From Novosphingobium resinovorum (lineage in GTDB: Bacteria; Pseudomonadota; Alphaproteobacteria; Sphingomonadales; Sphingomonadaceae), in the NCBI RefSeq assembly GCF_027922145.1, contig NZ_BSFC01000019.1, positions 413,369 to 477,368 of the forward strand: a stretch of 64,000 bases of DNA, written 5' to 3'. The stretch's first letter is position 1. Every line of letters begins with the position of its first letter. This document shows, piece by piece, positions 1 through 8,745 of the stretch. The notes under the pieces are model-generated. The model made no database searches and had not been told where the DNA came from. It saw only the letters and a list, made by a program, of their open reading frames with translations. Position numbers and translations under genes: made by a program.

Positions 1-741
1 GCCGTCGCCGATTCGACGATCCCCGTGATCTCGGCGGTCGGGCACGAGACCGACACGACCTTGTGCGACCATGCCGCCGACCGCCGCGCGCCGACGCCCA
101 CCGCCGCTGCGGAAATGGCGGTGCCGGTGCGTGCCGAACTGGTGAACCAGATCGACGAGATGGGCTTGCGGATGCGCCGCTGCGCGCTGCGCCCGGTGGT
201 GCTCGGCCGCGAGCGGCTTGAGGCGCGTGTCCAGCGCCTGCCCAAACCCGAGGCGATCCTCGCCGCCAAGGCCCAGAAGCTGGACGAATTGTCCGAACGC
301 CTGCGCCGGGGCCTGCAGGACCGCGCCACCGCCAAGGGGCGTTCGCTGCAACAGGTCGCGGGCCGTCTGTCGCTGCCGCTGCTGCGCCACCGCGTGCAGG
401 TCTGTGACGAGCGGCTGGCGCGCATCGGCCTCACGCCGCGCCTGCTCGAACGGCGCTGGACACTGGCGCGCGACGCCCTCGCCCCGGTCAACCGGGTGCT
501 GCCACAGCTTGACCCGCGCCTGCCGCTGCAGCGCGGTTACGCGCTGGTGAAGTCCTCTTCGGGCGCCGCGCTGACCACGCGCGAAGCGGCGGAGCGCGAG
601 GGCAGTCTGGTGATAGAGTTCCGCGACGGCGAACTGCCGGTCACCACGCGAGAGGGCACCGAGGCCGCCACGCCGCGGCCAGCACCGGCCAAGCCCGCGC
701 GACAGTCTTCAAGCCCACCACGACAGGGCGATTTGTTCTGA
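1..741 (+). CDS. xseA: Exodeoxyribonuclease VII large subunit, C-terminal part
   Basis: This is the 3' portion (246 codons) of the large subunit of exonuclease VII, which degrades single-stranded DNA in the cytoplasm together with XseB. The frame is open from base 1, so the gene begins outside the window; the family is usually 450-500 residues long. The stretch [20 protein letters not shown] followed by PTPTAAAE is the family's conserved signature, and LQRGYALV near the end is typical of its C-terminus. A long basic, probably coiled-coil helix lies between them. The tail is rich in Pro, Ala and Arg. Confidence 0.95.
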   Translation, partial: AVADSTIPVISAVGHETDTTLCDHAADRRAPTPTAAAEMAVPVRAELVNQIDEMGLRMRRCALRPVVLGRERLEARVQRLPKPEAILAAKAQKLDELSERLRRGLQDRATAKGRSLQQVAGRLSLPLLRHRVQVCDERLARIGLTPRLLERRWTLARDALAPVNRVLPQLDPRLPLQRGYALVKSSSGAALTTREAAEREGSLVIEFRDGELPVTTREGTEAATPRPAPAKPARQSSSPPRQGDLF

Positions 742-768
742 GGCGGCGGCTCTGCTAGGATCAGGCCC

Positions 769-972
769 ATGTTGATGTCCTCCGCAGACCGCCCCGCCAA
801 GCTCGCTTACGGCCCGAACGGCTTTCGCGTGCTCAGCCCGGGCCACTACGTCACGTGCGCCGTAACCGGCGAGCAGATTTCGCTCGAAACCCTCCGTTAC
901 TGGAGCGTCGAGCGCCAGGAAGCCTACGCGACCGCCGAGATCGCGACGAAACGTCTCCTCGGACAGGTCTGA
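769..972 (+). CDS. DUF2093 family small protein
   Basis: A 67-residue protein 27 bp downstream of xseA in the same direction. The core (LAYGPNGFRVLSPGHYVTCA, then TGEQISLETLRYWSVERQEAY) matches the DUF2093 family, which is typical of sphingomonads and other alphaproteobacteria and often sits next to xseA. The function is unknown. The acidic and aromatic pattern suggests a small cytosolic protein. It is probably cotranscribed with xseA and the M23 peptidase gene that starts 10 bp later. Confidence 0.85.
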   Translation: MLMSSADRPAKLAYGPNGFRVLSPGHYVTCAVTGEQISLETLRYWSVERQEAYATAEIATKRLLGQV

Positions 973-982
973 GCCCGCCACC

Positions 983-1873
983 ATGACGCGCCGCGTGAAG
1001 GGGCTCGTATCGCTGGCGGTGATCGCGGTCGCTGCGGCCGTGTCGCTGCCGCTTGTGGCCCTGCGCGCCGCACAGCCCGTAGCGCCGGTGGCCCCGGCCG
1101 CGCCGCCGCGCGCCGTGACCCTCCCGTTCGTTGGCGAATTGACGCAAGGCGGCTGGCTGCGCGGGACTTTGCCCGCCGGAGTGCGCTCGCTCTCGCTGGA
1201 CGGCAATCCGGTGAAGGTGGCGCCTGACGGTGGCTGGTTCGTCGCCTTCGACCGCGATGCCGGGCCTCAGGCGGTACTGCGCATATCCTATTCCAACGGC
1301 ACGCTCGGCGAGCAGCGTCTCTCCGTGGCGCCGCGCGCGTGGCAGATCGAGAACGTCAACATCCCCCGCAAGCCCGGCGGTCCATCCGAGGCGTTCATGG
1401 CGCTGCGTCGCCCCGAACTTGCGCGGATCGAGGCGGCGCGTGCCCTCGTCAATGACGCGCAAGGCTGGCGGCAGCGCTTCGTCTGGCCGATCAAGGCGCG
1501 CATTTCCGGCCGCTTCGGCTCGCAGCGCATTTATCGCGGAGAGCCCGGTGCTTATCACTCCGGCCTGGACCTCGCACCGGGCGGCAGCGGGGCGACCTTC
1601 GTGGCTCCGGCGGACGGCGTCGTGATTCTGGCGGCGGAGAAACCCTTCACCTTGGAAGGCAACCTGCTGATGCTCGACCATGGCATGGGCCTCAACAGCG
1701 CGTTCCTGCACTGCTCCGAAATCCTCGTGAAGGAAGGCGAGCATGTGAAGCAAGGGCAGATAATCGGCCGCATCGGCATGACCGGCCGCGCCACTGGGCC
1801 GCACCTGCACTGGTCGATCAAATGGAATGACGTGCGGCTGGATCCGCTGTTGTTCACAGGGCCGATGACTTGA
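983..1873 (+). CDS. M23 family metallopeptidase (LytM-type)
   Basis: A 296-residue cell-wall endopeptidase candidate. Residues about 8-28 form a hydrophobic signal or anchor segment, so the protein should be periplasmic. The C-terminal LytM domain (about 180-290) has both zinc-ligand motifs: HSGLD (about residue 191) supplies His and Asp, and HLHW (about residue 273) supplies the second His pair, with GMTGRATGPHLHW as the usual context. Members of this family cleave peptidoglycan cross-links or activate amidases. The start is the ATG 10 bp after the DUF2093 stop. The substrate cannot be told from sequence. Confidence 0.92.
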   Translation: MTRRVKGLVSLAVIAVAAAVSLPLVALRAAQPVAPVAPAAPPRAVTLPFVGELTQGGWLRGTLPAGVRSLSLDGNPVKVAPDGGWFVAFDRDAGPQAVLRISYSNGTLGEQRLSVAPRAWQIENVNIPRKPGGPSEAFMALRRPELARIEAARALVNDAQGWRQRFVWPIKARISGRFGSQRIYRGEPGAYHSGLDLAPGGSGATFVAPADGVVILAAEKPFTLEGNLLMLDHGMGLNSAFLHCSEILVKEGEHVKQGQIIGRIGMTGRATGPHLHWSIKWNDVRLDPLLFTGPMT

Positions 1874-1922
1874 TCGTCGAACGGCCGGTTGCCATTCCGC
1901 AAAGATGACCTAAGCACGCTTG

Positions 1923-2933
1923 GTGCGCCGCAGCATTCCCCTCCTGGCCCTCGCCGTTCCGCTTTTATGGGTGACCTGGGGGCGGACGGCCGTGCCGCCG
2001 GGCGGGCATACCCCGATAGCGGGCCTGGAAGTCGAGCGACAGGTCCTGCCGTCAAATAAGATCCTTGCACGTTACCTCGGTCCATTCCGAATGGAATCAG
2101 CCTGGCAATATCGATCGAAGAATCCCAGGGTAGCGGGCTATTCGGCCCTTGTGGCGAAGCCGGGCGGGAGGCTTCTTGCCTTTAGCGATGCAGGCGGGGC
2201 TCTTTACTTCGCCCCTCCTGGCGAACGGTCGGTAAAAGCGCGAGCTTTGTGGCTGATGTTCAGTTCTTCCGGAGAGGAAAAAGCGGGTCGGGACGTCGAA
2301 TCCGTCGCGACCGATCCTGCCACCGGTCGCTATTGGGCCGCGCTTGAGGGCAGCAATAGAATTGTCCGGCTTTCCCCGATCCTGAAAGAAACGGACCAGG
2401 TCGCTCCCCGCGCCATGGCTTTGTGGGGCATCAATACCGGTGCCGAAGCCATGACCCGCCTTCCGGACGGGCGATTCGTCGCGATCCGGGAGATACCGCC
2501 TTCGTTGGGTGAACCTCGTCTCCACGAAGCGGTGCTGTTCTCGGGCGATCCGATCGAGCATCCGAATCCCCGGAAGTTTTTCTTCGATGGGCCAGACAAC
2601 TTTTCGGTCGTCGACATGACTCTACTACCCGACGGACGTGCACTGATCCTGATGCGACGGCTTATCTGGCCGTTGCCGATGCGATTCGCCGGGCGGATCG
2701 TCATTGCCGACACCGCCCTGATCCGGCCGGGCAAGGTCTGGCACTCGGTGCCTCTTGCCTCGCTAGCTTCCGTTCTGCCGGTCGACAATTTCGAGGCGAT
2801 CGCGGCGGTGCCCCGGCCTGACGGACGAATCACCGTGTGGCTGATGTCGGACGACAATGCGATGCGGGTGCTTCAGCGCACCCTGCTGTGGAAGCTTTCG
2901 GTCGATCCGAAGCAGTTGCCCTGGCCGAAGTAA
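1923..2933 (+). CDS. Esterase-like activity of phytase family protein
   Basis: A 336-residue exported protein. The N-terminus is a signal peptide (RRSIPLLALAVPLLWV). The rest has the repeat pattern of the phytase-like esterase beta-propeller family (PF13449), for example VATDPATGRYWAALEGSNRI, TRLPDGRFVAIREIP and DNFEAIAAVPRPDGRITVWL. The start is GTG at 1923; a TTG directly in front (1920) is the alternative, and no strong ribosome binding site decides between them. The gene ends at a strong hairpin shared with convergent rpmB. The true substrate is unknown despite the family name. Confidence 0.85.
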   Translation: MRRSIPLLALAVPLLWVTWGRTAVPPGGHTPIAGLEVERQVLPSNKILARYLGPFRMESAWQYRSKNPRVAGYSALVAKPGGRLLAFSDAGGALYFAPPGERSVKARALWLMFSSSGEEKAGRDVESVATDPATGRYWAALEGSNRIVRLSPILKETDQVAPRAMALWGINTGAEAMTRLPDGRFVAIREIPPSLGEPRLHEAVLFSGDPIEHPNPRKFFFDGPDNFSVVDMTLLPDGRALILMRRLIWPLPMRFAGRIVIADTALIRPGKVWHSVPLASLASVLPVDNFEAIAAVPRPDGRITVWLMSDDNAMRVLQRTLLWKLSVDPKQLPWPK

Positions 2934-2950
2934 GAATCCAAATAGAACGC

Positions 2951-2987
2951 GAAAAAGCGCGCGAAGCAGAGCTTCGCACGCTTTTTC
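2951..2987. terminator. Bidirectional hairpin terminator between the esterase-like gene and rpmB
   Basis: GAAAAAGCG and GCGAAGC are mirrored by GCTTCGC and CGCTTTTTC around a 3-base loop, with one unpaired base per side. The arms begin with A5 and end with T5, so a U-tract follows the stem on either strand. It lies 17 bp after the esterase-like stop and about 46 bp after the rpmB stop. Confidence 0.85.
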
Positions 2988-3033
2988 AAAACCCGTATTC
3001 CCGATGCGCTCCCCCGTCAGGAGGAGCAGGCAA

Positions 3034-3318
3034 TCAGGCGGCCTGGGTCTTCTTGAGGTCGCGCTTCACCTTGGCGGCGCGCGGCGACAGCTTGGCGTCC
3101 GAGGTCTTCAGCAGCCAGTTGTCGAGGCCACCGTTGTGCTCGACCGAACGCAGGCCGTGCGTCGAGACGCGGAACTTGAAGCTGCGGTCCAGACCTTCCG
3201 ACATCAGGGTGACGTTCTGGAGGTTGGGCAGGAAGACGCGCTTGGTCTTGTTGTTCGCGTGGCTGACGTTGCAGCCAACCTGGCGGCCCTTGCCAGTCAG
3301 TTCGCAGATGCGGGACAT
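3034..3318 (-). CDS. rpmB: 50S ribosomal protein L28
   Basis: A 94-residue protein of the large ribosomal subunit. It begins [20 protein letters not shown] and continues with the L28 signature [13 protein letters not shown], then [18 protein letters not shown]. The length is right for alphaproteobacterial L28. Convergent with the esterase-like gene and divergent from tadA, so it has its own promoter in 3319-3431. The basic Lys/Arg-rich C-terminus is normal for rRNA contact. Confidence 0.98.
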   Translation of the reverse strand: MSRICELTGKGRQVGCNVSHANNKTKRVFLPNLQNVTLMSEGLDRSFKFRVSTHGLRSVEHNGGLDNWLLKTSDAKLSPRAAKVKRDLKKTQAA

Positions 3319-3431
3319 AGTCTTTCTCGCTCGAAAATTGCTTGCCGTTAAGTACGGGAAGGCGCGCCCTTACCGATTCCCCTACCCAAGGTCAAGTTGC
3401 ACACAGGTTTTTGAAGGGCTAGCGCGGACGA

Positions 3432-3887
3432 ATGACTCGCTGGCCTCTTCCCGAACCCATGGCGCTTGCCCTGCAGGAGGCGCAGGCTGCTGCCGATTCC
3501 GGCGAAGTGCCCATCGGCGCGGTGATCGTCAAGGACGGCCGTGTGATCGCCACCGGCCGCAACGCCCCGCGCGAACGCCACGACCCCACCAGCCATGCCG
3601 AGATCGAGGCGATTCGCGCGGCTGCTCGGCTTCTCGGTAACGAACGGCTGGAAGGGTGCGAGCTGTGGGTAACCCTGGAGCCCTGCGCGATGTGCGCCGG
3701 GGCGATCGCTCAGGCCCGGATCGCGCGGGTCTATTACGGTGCGTCCGATCCCAAGGGCGGCGCGGTGGAGCATGGCGCGCGGGTCTTCGAGCACCCGCAG
3801 TGCCTGCACCGGCCCGAGGTCTATGCGGGGATCGGCGAGGCGCAGGCGGCGGAGATGCTGCGCGGGTTCTTCCGGGCCAAACGATAA
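3432..3887 (+). CDS. tadA: tRNA adenosine(34) deaminase TadA
   Basis: A 151-residue zinc deaminase that converts A34 to inosine in tRNA-Arg(ACG). Both active-site motifs are intact: HAEIEAI (about residues 56-62; His ligand and catalytic Glu) and PCAMCAGAI (about residues 84-92; two Cys ligands). GEVPIGAVIV is the typical N-terminal strand. The length is standard. The stop codon lies inside the perfect hairpin at 3886-3920. Confidence 0.97.
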   Translation: MTRWPLPEPMALALQEAQAAADSGEVPIGAVIVKDGRVIATGRNAPRERHDPTSHAEIEAIRAAARLLGNERLEGCELWVTLEPCAMCAGAIAQARIARVYYGASDPKGGAVEHGARVFEHPQCLHRPEVYAGIGEAQAAEMLRGFFRAKR

Positions 3888-3920
3888 ACGTCGTCCCGGA
3901 TCAAGTCCGGGACGACGTTT
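3886..3920. terminator. Perfect 15-bp hairpin between convergent tadA and the RNase T2 pseudogene
   Basis: AAACGTCGTCCCGGA, loop TCAAG, TCCGGGACGACGTTT. The stem is perfect over 15 bp and ends in T3 on both strands. Both flanking TAA stop codons overlap its outer arms, so it is placed to end transcription from both sides. The sequence also resembles the short palindromes scattered in sphingomonad genomes. Confidence 0.8.
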
Positions 3921-4632
3921 ATAACCCGCGCCAGATCTTCAGCGGAGCTGAATCGGCCGGACCAAACTGCCGCGCCCCGCACCGCGCTGGGCGGAAATCC
4001 TTGCCGTAGCAAAGCTGAACCTCGCGCAGCCATCCGGTGCGACTGATCTGGACCCCCACCGCCTCGCGCGGCCAGCCCCGATTCGCCGCGACGAATTCCT
4101 CGCGCAGGTCGCCCACCGTGAGGTCGCGCCTGCGGGAGAGTCGATCGGCGTCGGGCCAGTGGATCGAGCGCCACAGGATCGCACTGACGCGGAAATACTT
4201 CTGCGGGCTGGCGACCATGCAACTGCCGTGTTTCGCCTACTCGTGCACGAGCAGGCCGGGCGAGGGCGTCATGCACAAGTTCTCGCGCAGGACCTGCGGC
4301 GACGGTACGGTCTGCGCCCCGCACCATTGCGGGGAAGGACCGCGCGCCGCTTCAGGCCAAAGGCCATGCAGAATGAAGCCGAAGCGGCCACTGGCGCGGT
4401 TGCACTGCATCGAGCGGGTATCGCCGCTGGTCTTGCAGTGGTCGGGCGACCAGCTGGCGGACAGCGTGTAGCCCGCGATCGCCGTGCGGCGTATCGGGCC
4501 ATCCGGTGTCAGTGGCTTCACCGGCGCAATCTGGCGCGGGACGGAGCATTGGTAGGCCTGTGCCAGCGCCGGAGCCGGAAGCACGGTCAGCGCCGCTATG
4601 AAGGCGGCCGCCAGCTTTACGACCCGGCTCAC
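3919..4632 (-). pseudogene. Ribonuclease T2 family gene interrupted by one amber codon
   Basis: Reading from GTG at 4632 (GTGA overlap with the nadC stop) gives a signal peptide (LAAAFIAALTVLPAPALA), then the first catalytic motif of RNase T2 (FILHGLWPE). At 4237-4239 an in-frame TAG sits where the family has Trp in the second catalytic motif: the frame reads LLVHE-stop-AKHGSC instead of HEWAKHGSC. The same frame stays open for another 105 codons, to a TAA at 3919, with normal T2-like sequence (VASPQKYFRVSAI, CYGKDFRP). A single TGG-to-TAG change explains this. The full reading length would be 237 residues, normal for the family. Recent pseudogene, sequencing error or suppressed amber cannot be told apart here. 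Confidence 0.85.
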
Positions 4633-5489
4633 AGGGGCGTGAAGTCCAGCCCGATGTCGGCGGCAGGGGCGCTCTGGGTCAGGCGGCCCACCGATACGTA
4701 CCTGACGCCGCTGGCGGCAATCGCGCCGATGGTCCTGAGGTTGACGCCGCCCGATGCCTCGGTGGGCACCCGGCCCGCCACCAGCGCGACGGCCTCGCGC
4801 AGCACGTCCGGTCCCATGTTGTCGAGCAGCAGGTGATGGGCGCCTGCCGCGATGGCCGGCTCGATCTGGTCGAGGTGGTCGACCTCGCAGATGATCTGCG
4901 CCACGCCCGCCGCCTTCGCCCGGGCCACCGCCGGGCCGACACCGCCGGCGACAAGGACGTGATTGTCCTTGATCATCGCCGCGTCCCACAGGCCCATGCG
5001 GTGGTTCTGCGCGCCGCCCATGCGGGTTGCGTACTTCTCCAAATGGCGCAGGCCGGGGATCGTCTTGCGGGTGTCGAGCAGGGTCGCGTGCCCGGCCATG
5101 GCGTCCACGTACTCGCGGGTCATCGTGGCGATGCCCGACAGGTGCTGCACGGTGTTGAGCGCGCTGCGCTCAGCCGTCAGCATGCCGCGGGCGTTGCCGG
5201 TCAGGCGCATCAACTGCGTTCCGGGAGCGACCCGCGCGCCTTCCTCGATGAGAATCTCGATCTCCATCGCCGGGTCGAGCTGGCGGAAGAACGCCGCTGC
5301 GATTGGCAGGCCCGCGACGGTGATCGCATCGCGCGAATCCATCACGCCGGAGAACCTCGCGTCGGCGTCGATCACGCTTTCCGAAGTGACGTCACGGCCG
5401 CCGCCGGGAAGACCTTCGCCAAGGTCTTCGGCCAGGGTGGCGGTGACGAATGCGGTAAGGTCGAAAGCCGGAAGCGCGAACTGGGTCAT
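4629..5489 (-). CDS. nadC: Nicotinate-nucleotide pyrophosphorylase (carboxylating)
   Basis: A 286-residue quinolinate phosphoribosyltransferase of de novo NAD synthesis, making nicotinate mononucleotide, CO2 and PPi from quinolinate and PRPP. The family core is clear: LSGIATMTREYVDAM, the PRPP-site run DTRKTIPGLRHLEKYA, GGAQNHRMGLWDAAMIKDNH, then EVDHLDQ and LLLDNMGPD. The length is standard. The start gives MTQFALPAFD. The RNase T2 pseudogene follows with a 4-base GTGA overlap, suggesting translational coupling. Confidence 0.96.
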   Translation of the reverse strand: MTQFALPAFDLTAFVTATLAEDLGEGLPGGGRDVTSESVIDADARFSGVMDSRDAITVAGLPIAAAFFRQLDPAMEIEILIEEGARVAPGTQLMRLTGNARGMLTAERSALNTVQHLSGIATMTREYVDAMAGHATLLDTRKTIPGLRHLEKYATRMGGAQNHRMGLWDAAMIKDNHVLVAGGVGPAVARAKAAGVAQIICEVDHLDQIEPAIAAGAHHLLLDNMGPDVLREAVALVAGRVPTEASGGVNLRTIGAIAASGVRYVSVGRLTQSAPAADIGLDFTPL

Positions 5490-5532
5490 GGCCGGGTTAT
5501 TTGCGCTTTATCTGCAGGTTGTCGAGTGAAGA

Positions 5533-5608
5533 AAAGGGAAGTCCTGGGGCCATTGCCCCAGACCCCGGAACTGTCGTCGTCGCGCGTGCAGCGGCGTCTG
5601 GGGTGATG
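5533..5608. repeat. GC-rich dispersed repeat (GGGGCCATTGCCCCAGACCCC type)
   Basis: A palindromic core, TGGGGCCATTGCCCCA, is followed by GACCCCGGAACTGTCGTCGTCG. The same core and the CTGTCGTCGT motif recur at 14240-14400 (opposite orientation for part of the unit). It lies in the gap between nadC and the LytTR gene and looks like an intergenic palindromic repeat. No coding role is supported. Confidence 0.55.
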
Positions 5609-5646
5609 GATGGGAGATCACATAGCCTGCGGCGCCTCCAACTCAT

Positions 5647-5727
5647 TTCGTCATTGCGAGCGTAGCGAAGCAATCCAGAGCAGTTGAAGGCCGCCCTGGA
5701 TTGCTTCGCTACGCTCGCAATGACGAA
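5647..5727. repeat. Hairpin repeat family A, copy 1
   Basis: Arms TTCGTCATTGCGAGCG and CGCTCGCAATGACGAA continue inward through TAGCGAAGCAATCCAG, with a short central spacer. Near-identical units lie at 8631, 10196, 16138 and 51813. This copy and copy 3 carry GCGTAGCG where the other three have GCGCAGCG. It looks like a non-autonomous palindromic (REP/MITE-like) element, and with 5533-5608 it fills most of the 332-bp nadC-lytTR gap. Confidence 0.85.
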
Positions 5728-5821
5728 GGTTGAGGTCAGCACCCCACGAAGCGGCGTGCACGACGACGACGGTACTGGGGGTGCAGGGGGGCTATGCTCC
5801 CCTGCTTCTACCCTTCAATTC

Positions 5822-6619
5822 TCAGTGAACGAACCGCGCGATCACGTCCCGATATGAACGCGAAACCTTCACCTGCGCGCCCGAATCGAGCACGAGGAAG
5901 CATTCGCCGTTCGTATGCGGCTTCACCTGACGCACCTGATTGAGATTCACGATCGTCGAGCGATGCACGCGCTGGAACACGCGCGGGTCGAGGCGGCGTT
6001 CGAGGTCCTTCATCGTCTCGCGCAGGATCAGCGAGTTGTCTGCGGTGCGGATGCACATGTAGTCGCCGGCGGCTTCGATGTGCTCGATCGAGTCCACGTC
6101 GATCCGGAAGATCTGGCCGCGATCCTTGATGTTGATGAGTTTTTCGTAGCGGTCGGCGTTGGGGTCGGTTTCCTCGGGCATGTGATCCACCGCGTCGGGG
6201 GCGACTTCCGCGAGGACGGTCTTGAGCTTCTCCGCTTCCTCGGAACTGCGCTTTTCGGAAAGGCGCTGGCGCACACGGGCGAGGGTGTCGTCCAGCTTGC
6301 TCTCGTCGACCGGCTTCATCAGGTAGTTCACCGCGTTCGCCTCGAAGGCGCGGACGGCGTGTTCCTGGTAGGCGGTGACGAAGACGAACAGCGGCGGTTC
6401 GATCTCCATCACGCCCTTCACGACGGAGAAACCGTCGAAGCCGGGCATCTGGATGTCGAGGAAGACGAGGTCTGGCTTCTCGGTCTTGATCTTGCGGATC
6501 GCCTCGCGCCCGTTCGCGCAAGTGTCGATGATCTCGACGTCGGGGTACTTCTCGAGCCGCAGTTGCAGACCCTGGATTGCGAGTTTCTCGTCGTCGACAA
6601 GAATCGTGCGGATTGTCAT
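5822..6619 (-). CDS. LytTR family response regulator
   Basis: A 265-residue DNA-binding response regulator. The receiver domain (about 1-120) has the acidic pair D9-D10, phospho-acceptor D55 (FLDIQMPG) and conserved K102 (YLMKPVD). The C-terminal LytTR domain (about 160-262) has the pattern IEHIEAAGDYMCI, RETMKDLERRLDP, FQRVHRSTIVNL and SRSYRDVIARF. A 46-bp gap separates it from the upstream histidine kinase gene in the same direction, so the two form a two-component pair, probably cotranscribed. The target genes are not visible. Confidence 0.95.
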   Translation of the reverse strand: MTIRTILVDDEKLAIQGLQLRLEKYPDVEIIDTCANGREAIRKIKTEKPDLVFLDIQMPGFDGFSVVKGVMEIEPPLFVFVTAYQEHAVRAFEANAVNYLMKPVDESKLDDTLARVRQRLSEKRSSEEAEKLKTVLAEVAPDAVDHMPEETDPNADRYEKLINIKDRGQIFRIDVDSIEHIEAAGDYMCIRTADNSLILRETMKDLERRLDPRVFQRVHRSTIVNLNQVRQVKPHTNGECFLVLDSGAQVKVSRSYRDVIARFVH

Positions 6620-6665
6620 AGGTGCTTTTCTCCGGTGCGGCTAACGCGCACGGGGCCAGATTGTT

Positions 6666-7829
6666 TCATCGCGCCATCTGAACGGGCTGACGCGCTGGTT
6701 CGGACATGTCCTCGGTGGTTTCGCGGCGCTCGAAAGGGAGTTCTATCACGACTGCGAAGCCGCCTTCCAGCGGTTCGATCGTTTCAAAACGGTGGTTCTC
6801 GCCATAGGCCTGCGACAGGCGGTCGCGGATGTTGGACAATCCCACGCCGGTGGAAACCGGCTCCCCTCCATCGTAGGTCATGCCCGATAGCCTGTTGTCG
6901 GTCGTGGGACTTTGCAAGCCCGGCCCGGTGTCCGAGACGGTGATGCGAAGCATCGGCCCGATGAGTTGCGTGTCGACGGTGATCTCGGCCCCGGCTTCCT
7001 GCTGGCTGACGGCGTACTTGATCGCATTCTCGACCAGCGGCTGGAGCAGCAGCGAGGGCAGCAGCCCGGCTGTAGTGGCAGCATCGATGTTGAAGGTGGT
7101 GCGCAGTCGTTCCTCGAAGCGCATCCGCTCGATGTCGAGGTAGAGCTGGAGGGTCTCGACCTCCTGCTCCACGGTGACGCGCGCGGAGGGCTTGTTGATG
7201 AGCGTATAGCGCAGGAACGACGACAGGCGCGACAGCATCGCGTTGGCTGGCTCGGTCTGCTTGAGCAGCACCAGCGTCGAGATCGAGTTCAGCGTGTTGA
7301 ACAGGAAATGCGGGTTCAGCTGGTAGCGCAGCATCGCCAGCTGGGCGCTGGTGGCCTGGTTCTCCAGCCGGATCAGCTGGTCGTTCTGCTCTTCGACCTG
7401 AAGGTAGAAGTTCACCATGTAATAGAGCGCAGTCCAGGCGCCGAGCAGCGTCGCGTCGAGGTAGAACACGCCCACGAAGATCTGCGCGAAACTGGTGTCG
7501 GCATCGACCCGCCATAGAGAAATGACCCAGCCGTCGATGAACGCATGCAGCGCCACCGCTACCGGCAGCGCCAGTACCGTCAGGCCCCACGTGACCAGCG
7601 CCCGCTTCCTGATGAGCGTGCGGTAGATCACGGAGAGCACCAGCGAGATGGAGAAGCCGGTGATGGTGGCGATGACGGGCTGTACCAGCGCGGTCAGCGG
7701 CAGGTTGTTGGCCAGCAACGACATCGAGCGCAGGATCAGTGCGCCGCCCCAGCCGATCAGCTGCAGGCGCCAGAACGCGCGGTCCTTGTTGGCGAAGAAG
7801 GGGATGGGCTGGATCGGCAGGACGCTCAT
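6666..7829 (-). CDS. LytS/YehU-type sensor histidine kinase
   Basis: A 387-residue membrane kinase. About four hydrophobic segments lie between residues 25 and 145, followed by a short coiled coil. The His_kinase domain (PF06580) has the phospho-acceptor in QLNPHFLFNTLNSIS (H174). The ATPase domain has the N box (PLVENAIKYAV), DTGPGLQ and GVGLSNIRDRL. No separate periplasmic sensor domain is present, so the signal is probably sensed in or at the membrane. It is partnered with the LytTR regulator just downstream. Confidence 0.94.
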   Translation of the reverse strand: MSVLPIQPIPFFANKDRAFWRLQLIGWGGALILRSMSLLANNLPLTALVQPVIATITGFSISLVLSVIYRTLIRKRALVTWGLTVLALPVAVALHAFIDGWVISLWRVDADTSFAQIFVGVFYLDATLLGAWTALYYMVNFYLQVEEQNDQLIRLENQATSAQLAMLRYQLNPHFLFNTLNSISTLVLLKQTEPANAMLSRLSSFLRYTLINKPSARVTVEQEVETLQLYLDIERMRFEERLRTTFNIDAATTAGLLPSLLLQPLVENAIKYAVSQQEAGAEITVDTQLIGPMLRITVSDTGPGLQSPTTDNRLSGMTYDGGEPVSTGVGLSNIRDRLSQAYGENHRFETIEPLEGGFAVVIELPFERRETTEDMSEPARQPVQMAR

Positions 7830-7865
7830 GCGGAAGAGCCTAGACGATCTTGCAAAGGTTTCAAA

Positions 7866-8564
7866 TCATGCGCCACGTGCGGCCTTCACGGCTTCCGACA
7901 ACTGATCGAAGCCGACCGCGCCGGGAATGAGCTTGTCGCCCGCGATCCAGCTGGGGGTGCCGGAGAAGCCGAGGCGCTGGGCCATTTCCATGCTGCGACC
8001 AAGCTCGGCCTCCACCGTCGGGCTGGCGGCGATGCGGCGGGCGCGGTCCATGTCGAGGCCGATGGACTTGGCGACTGCCTCGATGGTGGGCGCATCGACC
8101 TGCCCGGCCTTGTACATGGCATCATGGAACTGGGCGTACTTGCCTTGCTCGGCGGCGGCCAGGGCCATCTTCGCGGCATCGGGGCTGTGCGGGCTGATGA
8201 TCGGCAGTTCGCGCACGACGATCCGCAGGTCCGGGTTCTTCGCGATCAGCTGGGCGACGTCGGGCAGGCTCTGGCGGCAGTAACCGCAGGCATAGTCGGA
8301 GAACTCGACCAGCGTGACCTTGCCGTTCGGATTGCCGAGCACGGCGCCGGGGAAGGGCGTCTCGACCGCCTGACGGACTCCGCCGAGCGCCTTGGCGGCC
8401 TCGCGGCGGCGCAGTTCGTCCATGGCTTGTGGCAGGATTTCGGGGTTTTCGAGGATATAGTCGTGGACCACGTGCTGCACGGCGATGCGGCCGCCGTACC
8501 AGCCTGCGCCGCCGACGACGGCCAGTCCCACGATGCCCATTGCGAACTTGCCGGCTGTACTCAT
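7866..8564 (-). CDS. DsbA family thiol:disulfide oxidoreductase
   Basis: A 232-residue exported thioredoxin-fold protein. The N-terminal hydrophobic segment (KFAMGIVGLAVVGGAGW) is followed by a Com1-like helical region, then the redox centre FSDYACGYCRQ (C93 and C96). The cis-proline loop is GTPSW, in the substrate-binding position. The longer open frame upstream (to 8780) is only a translation of the hairpin repeat at 8631-8710, so the ATG at 8564 (MSTAGKF) is the sensible start. The periplasmic partner is unknown. Confidence 0.93.
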   Translation of the reverse strand: MSTAGKFAMGIVGLAVVGGAGWYGGRIAVQHVVHDYILENPEILPQAMDELRRREAAKALGGVRQAVETPFPGAVLGNPNGKVTLVEFSDYACGYCRQSLPDVAQLIAKNPDLRIVVRELPIISPHSPDAAKMALAAAEQGKYAQFHDAMYKAGQVDAPTIEAVAKSIGLDMDRARRIAASPTVEAELGRSMEMAQRLGFSGTPSWIAGDKLIPGAVGFDQLSEAVKAARGA

Positions 8565-8630
8565 GATTCCAGAACGTTTCCGTAGTGCTTGGGGGCAGCC
8601 AACTCGGCCGACGCCTGTTTCTGACAACAC

Positions 8631-8710
8631 TTCGTCATTGCGGGCGCAGCGAAGCAATCCAGGGCAGCGCAAACCGCCCTGGATTGCTTCGCTGCGCTCG
8701 CAATGACGAA
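8631..8710. repeat. Hairpin repeat family A, copy 2
   Basis: TTCGTCATTGCGGGCGCAGC begins the left arm and GCTGCGCTCGCAATGACGAA ends the right arm, with AAGCAATCCAGGGCAG inside. GCAGCG subtype. It lies between the M48 protease gene and the DsbA-like gene, both on the minus strand, and could act as an attenuator or processing site between them. Confidence 0.85.
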
Positions 8711-8745
8711 AGGGTGGGGGATAAAGGGGAGCATTTCGAAGCCAT

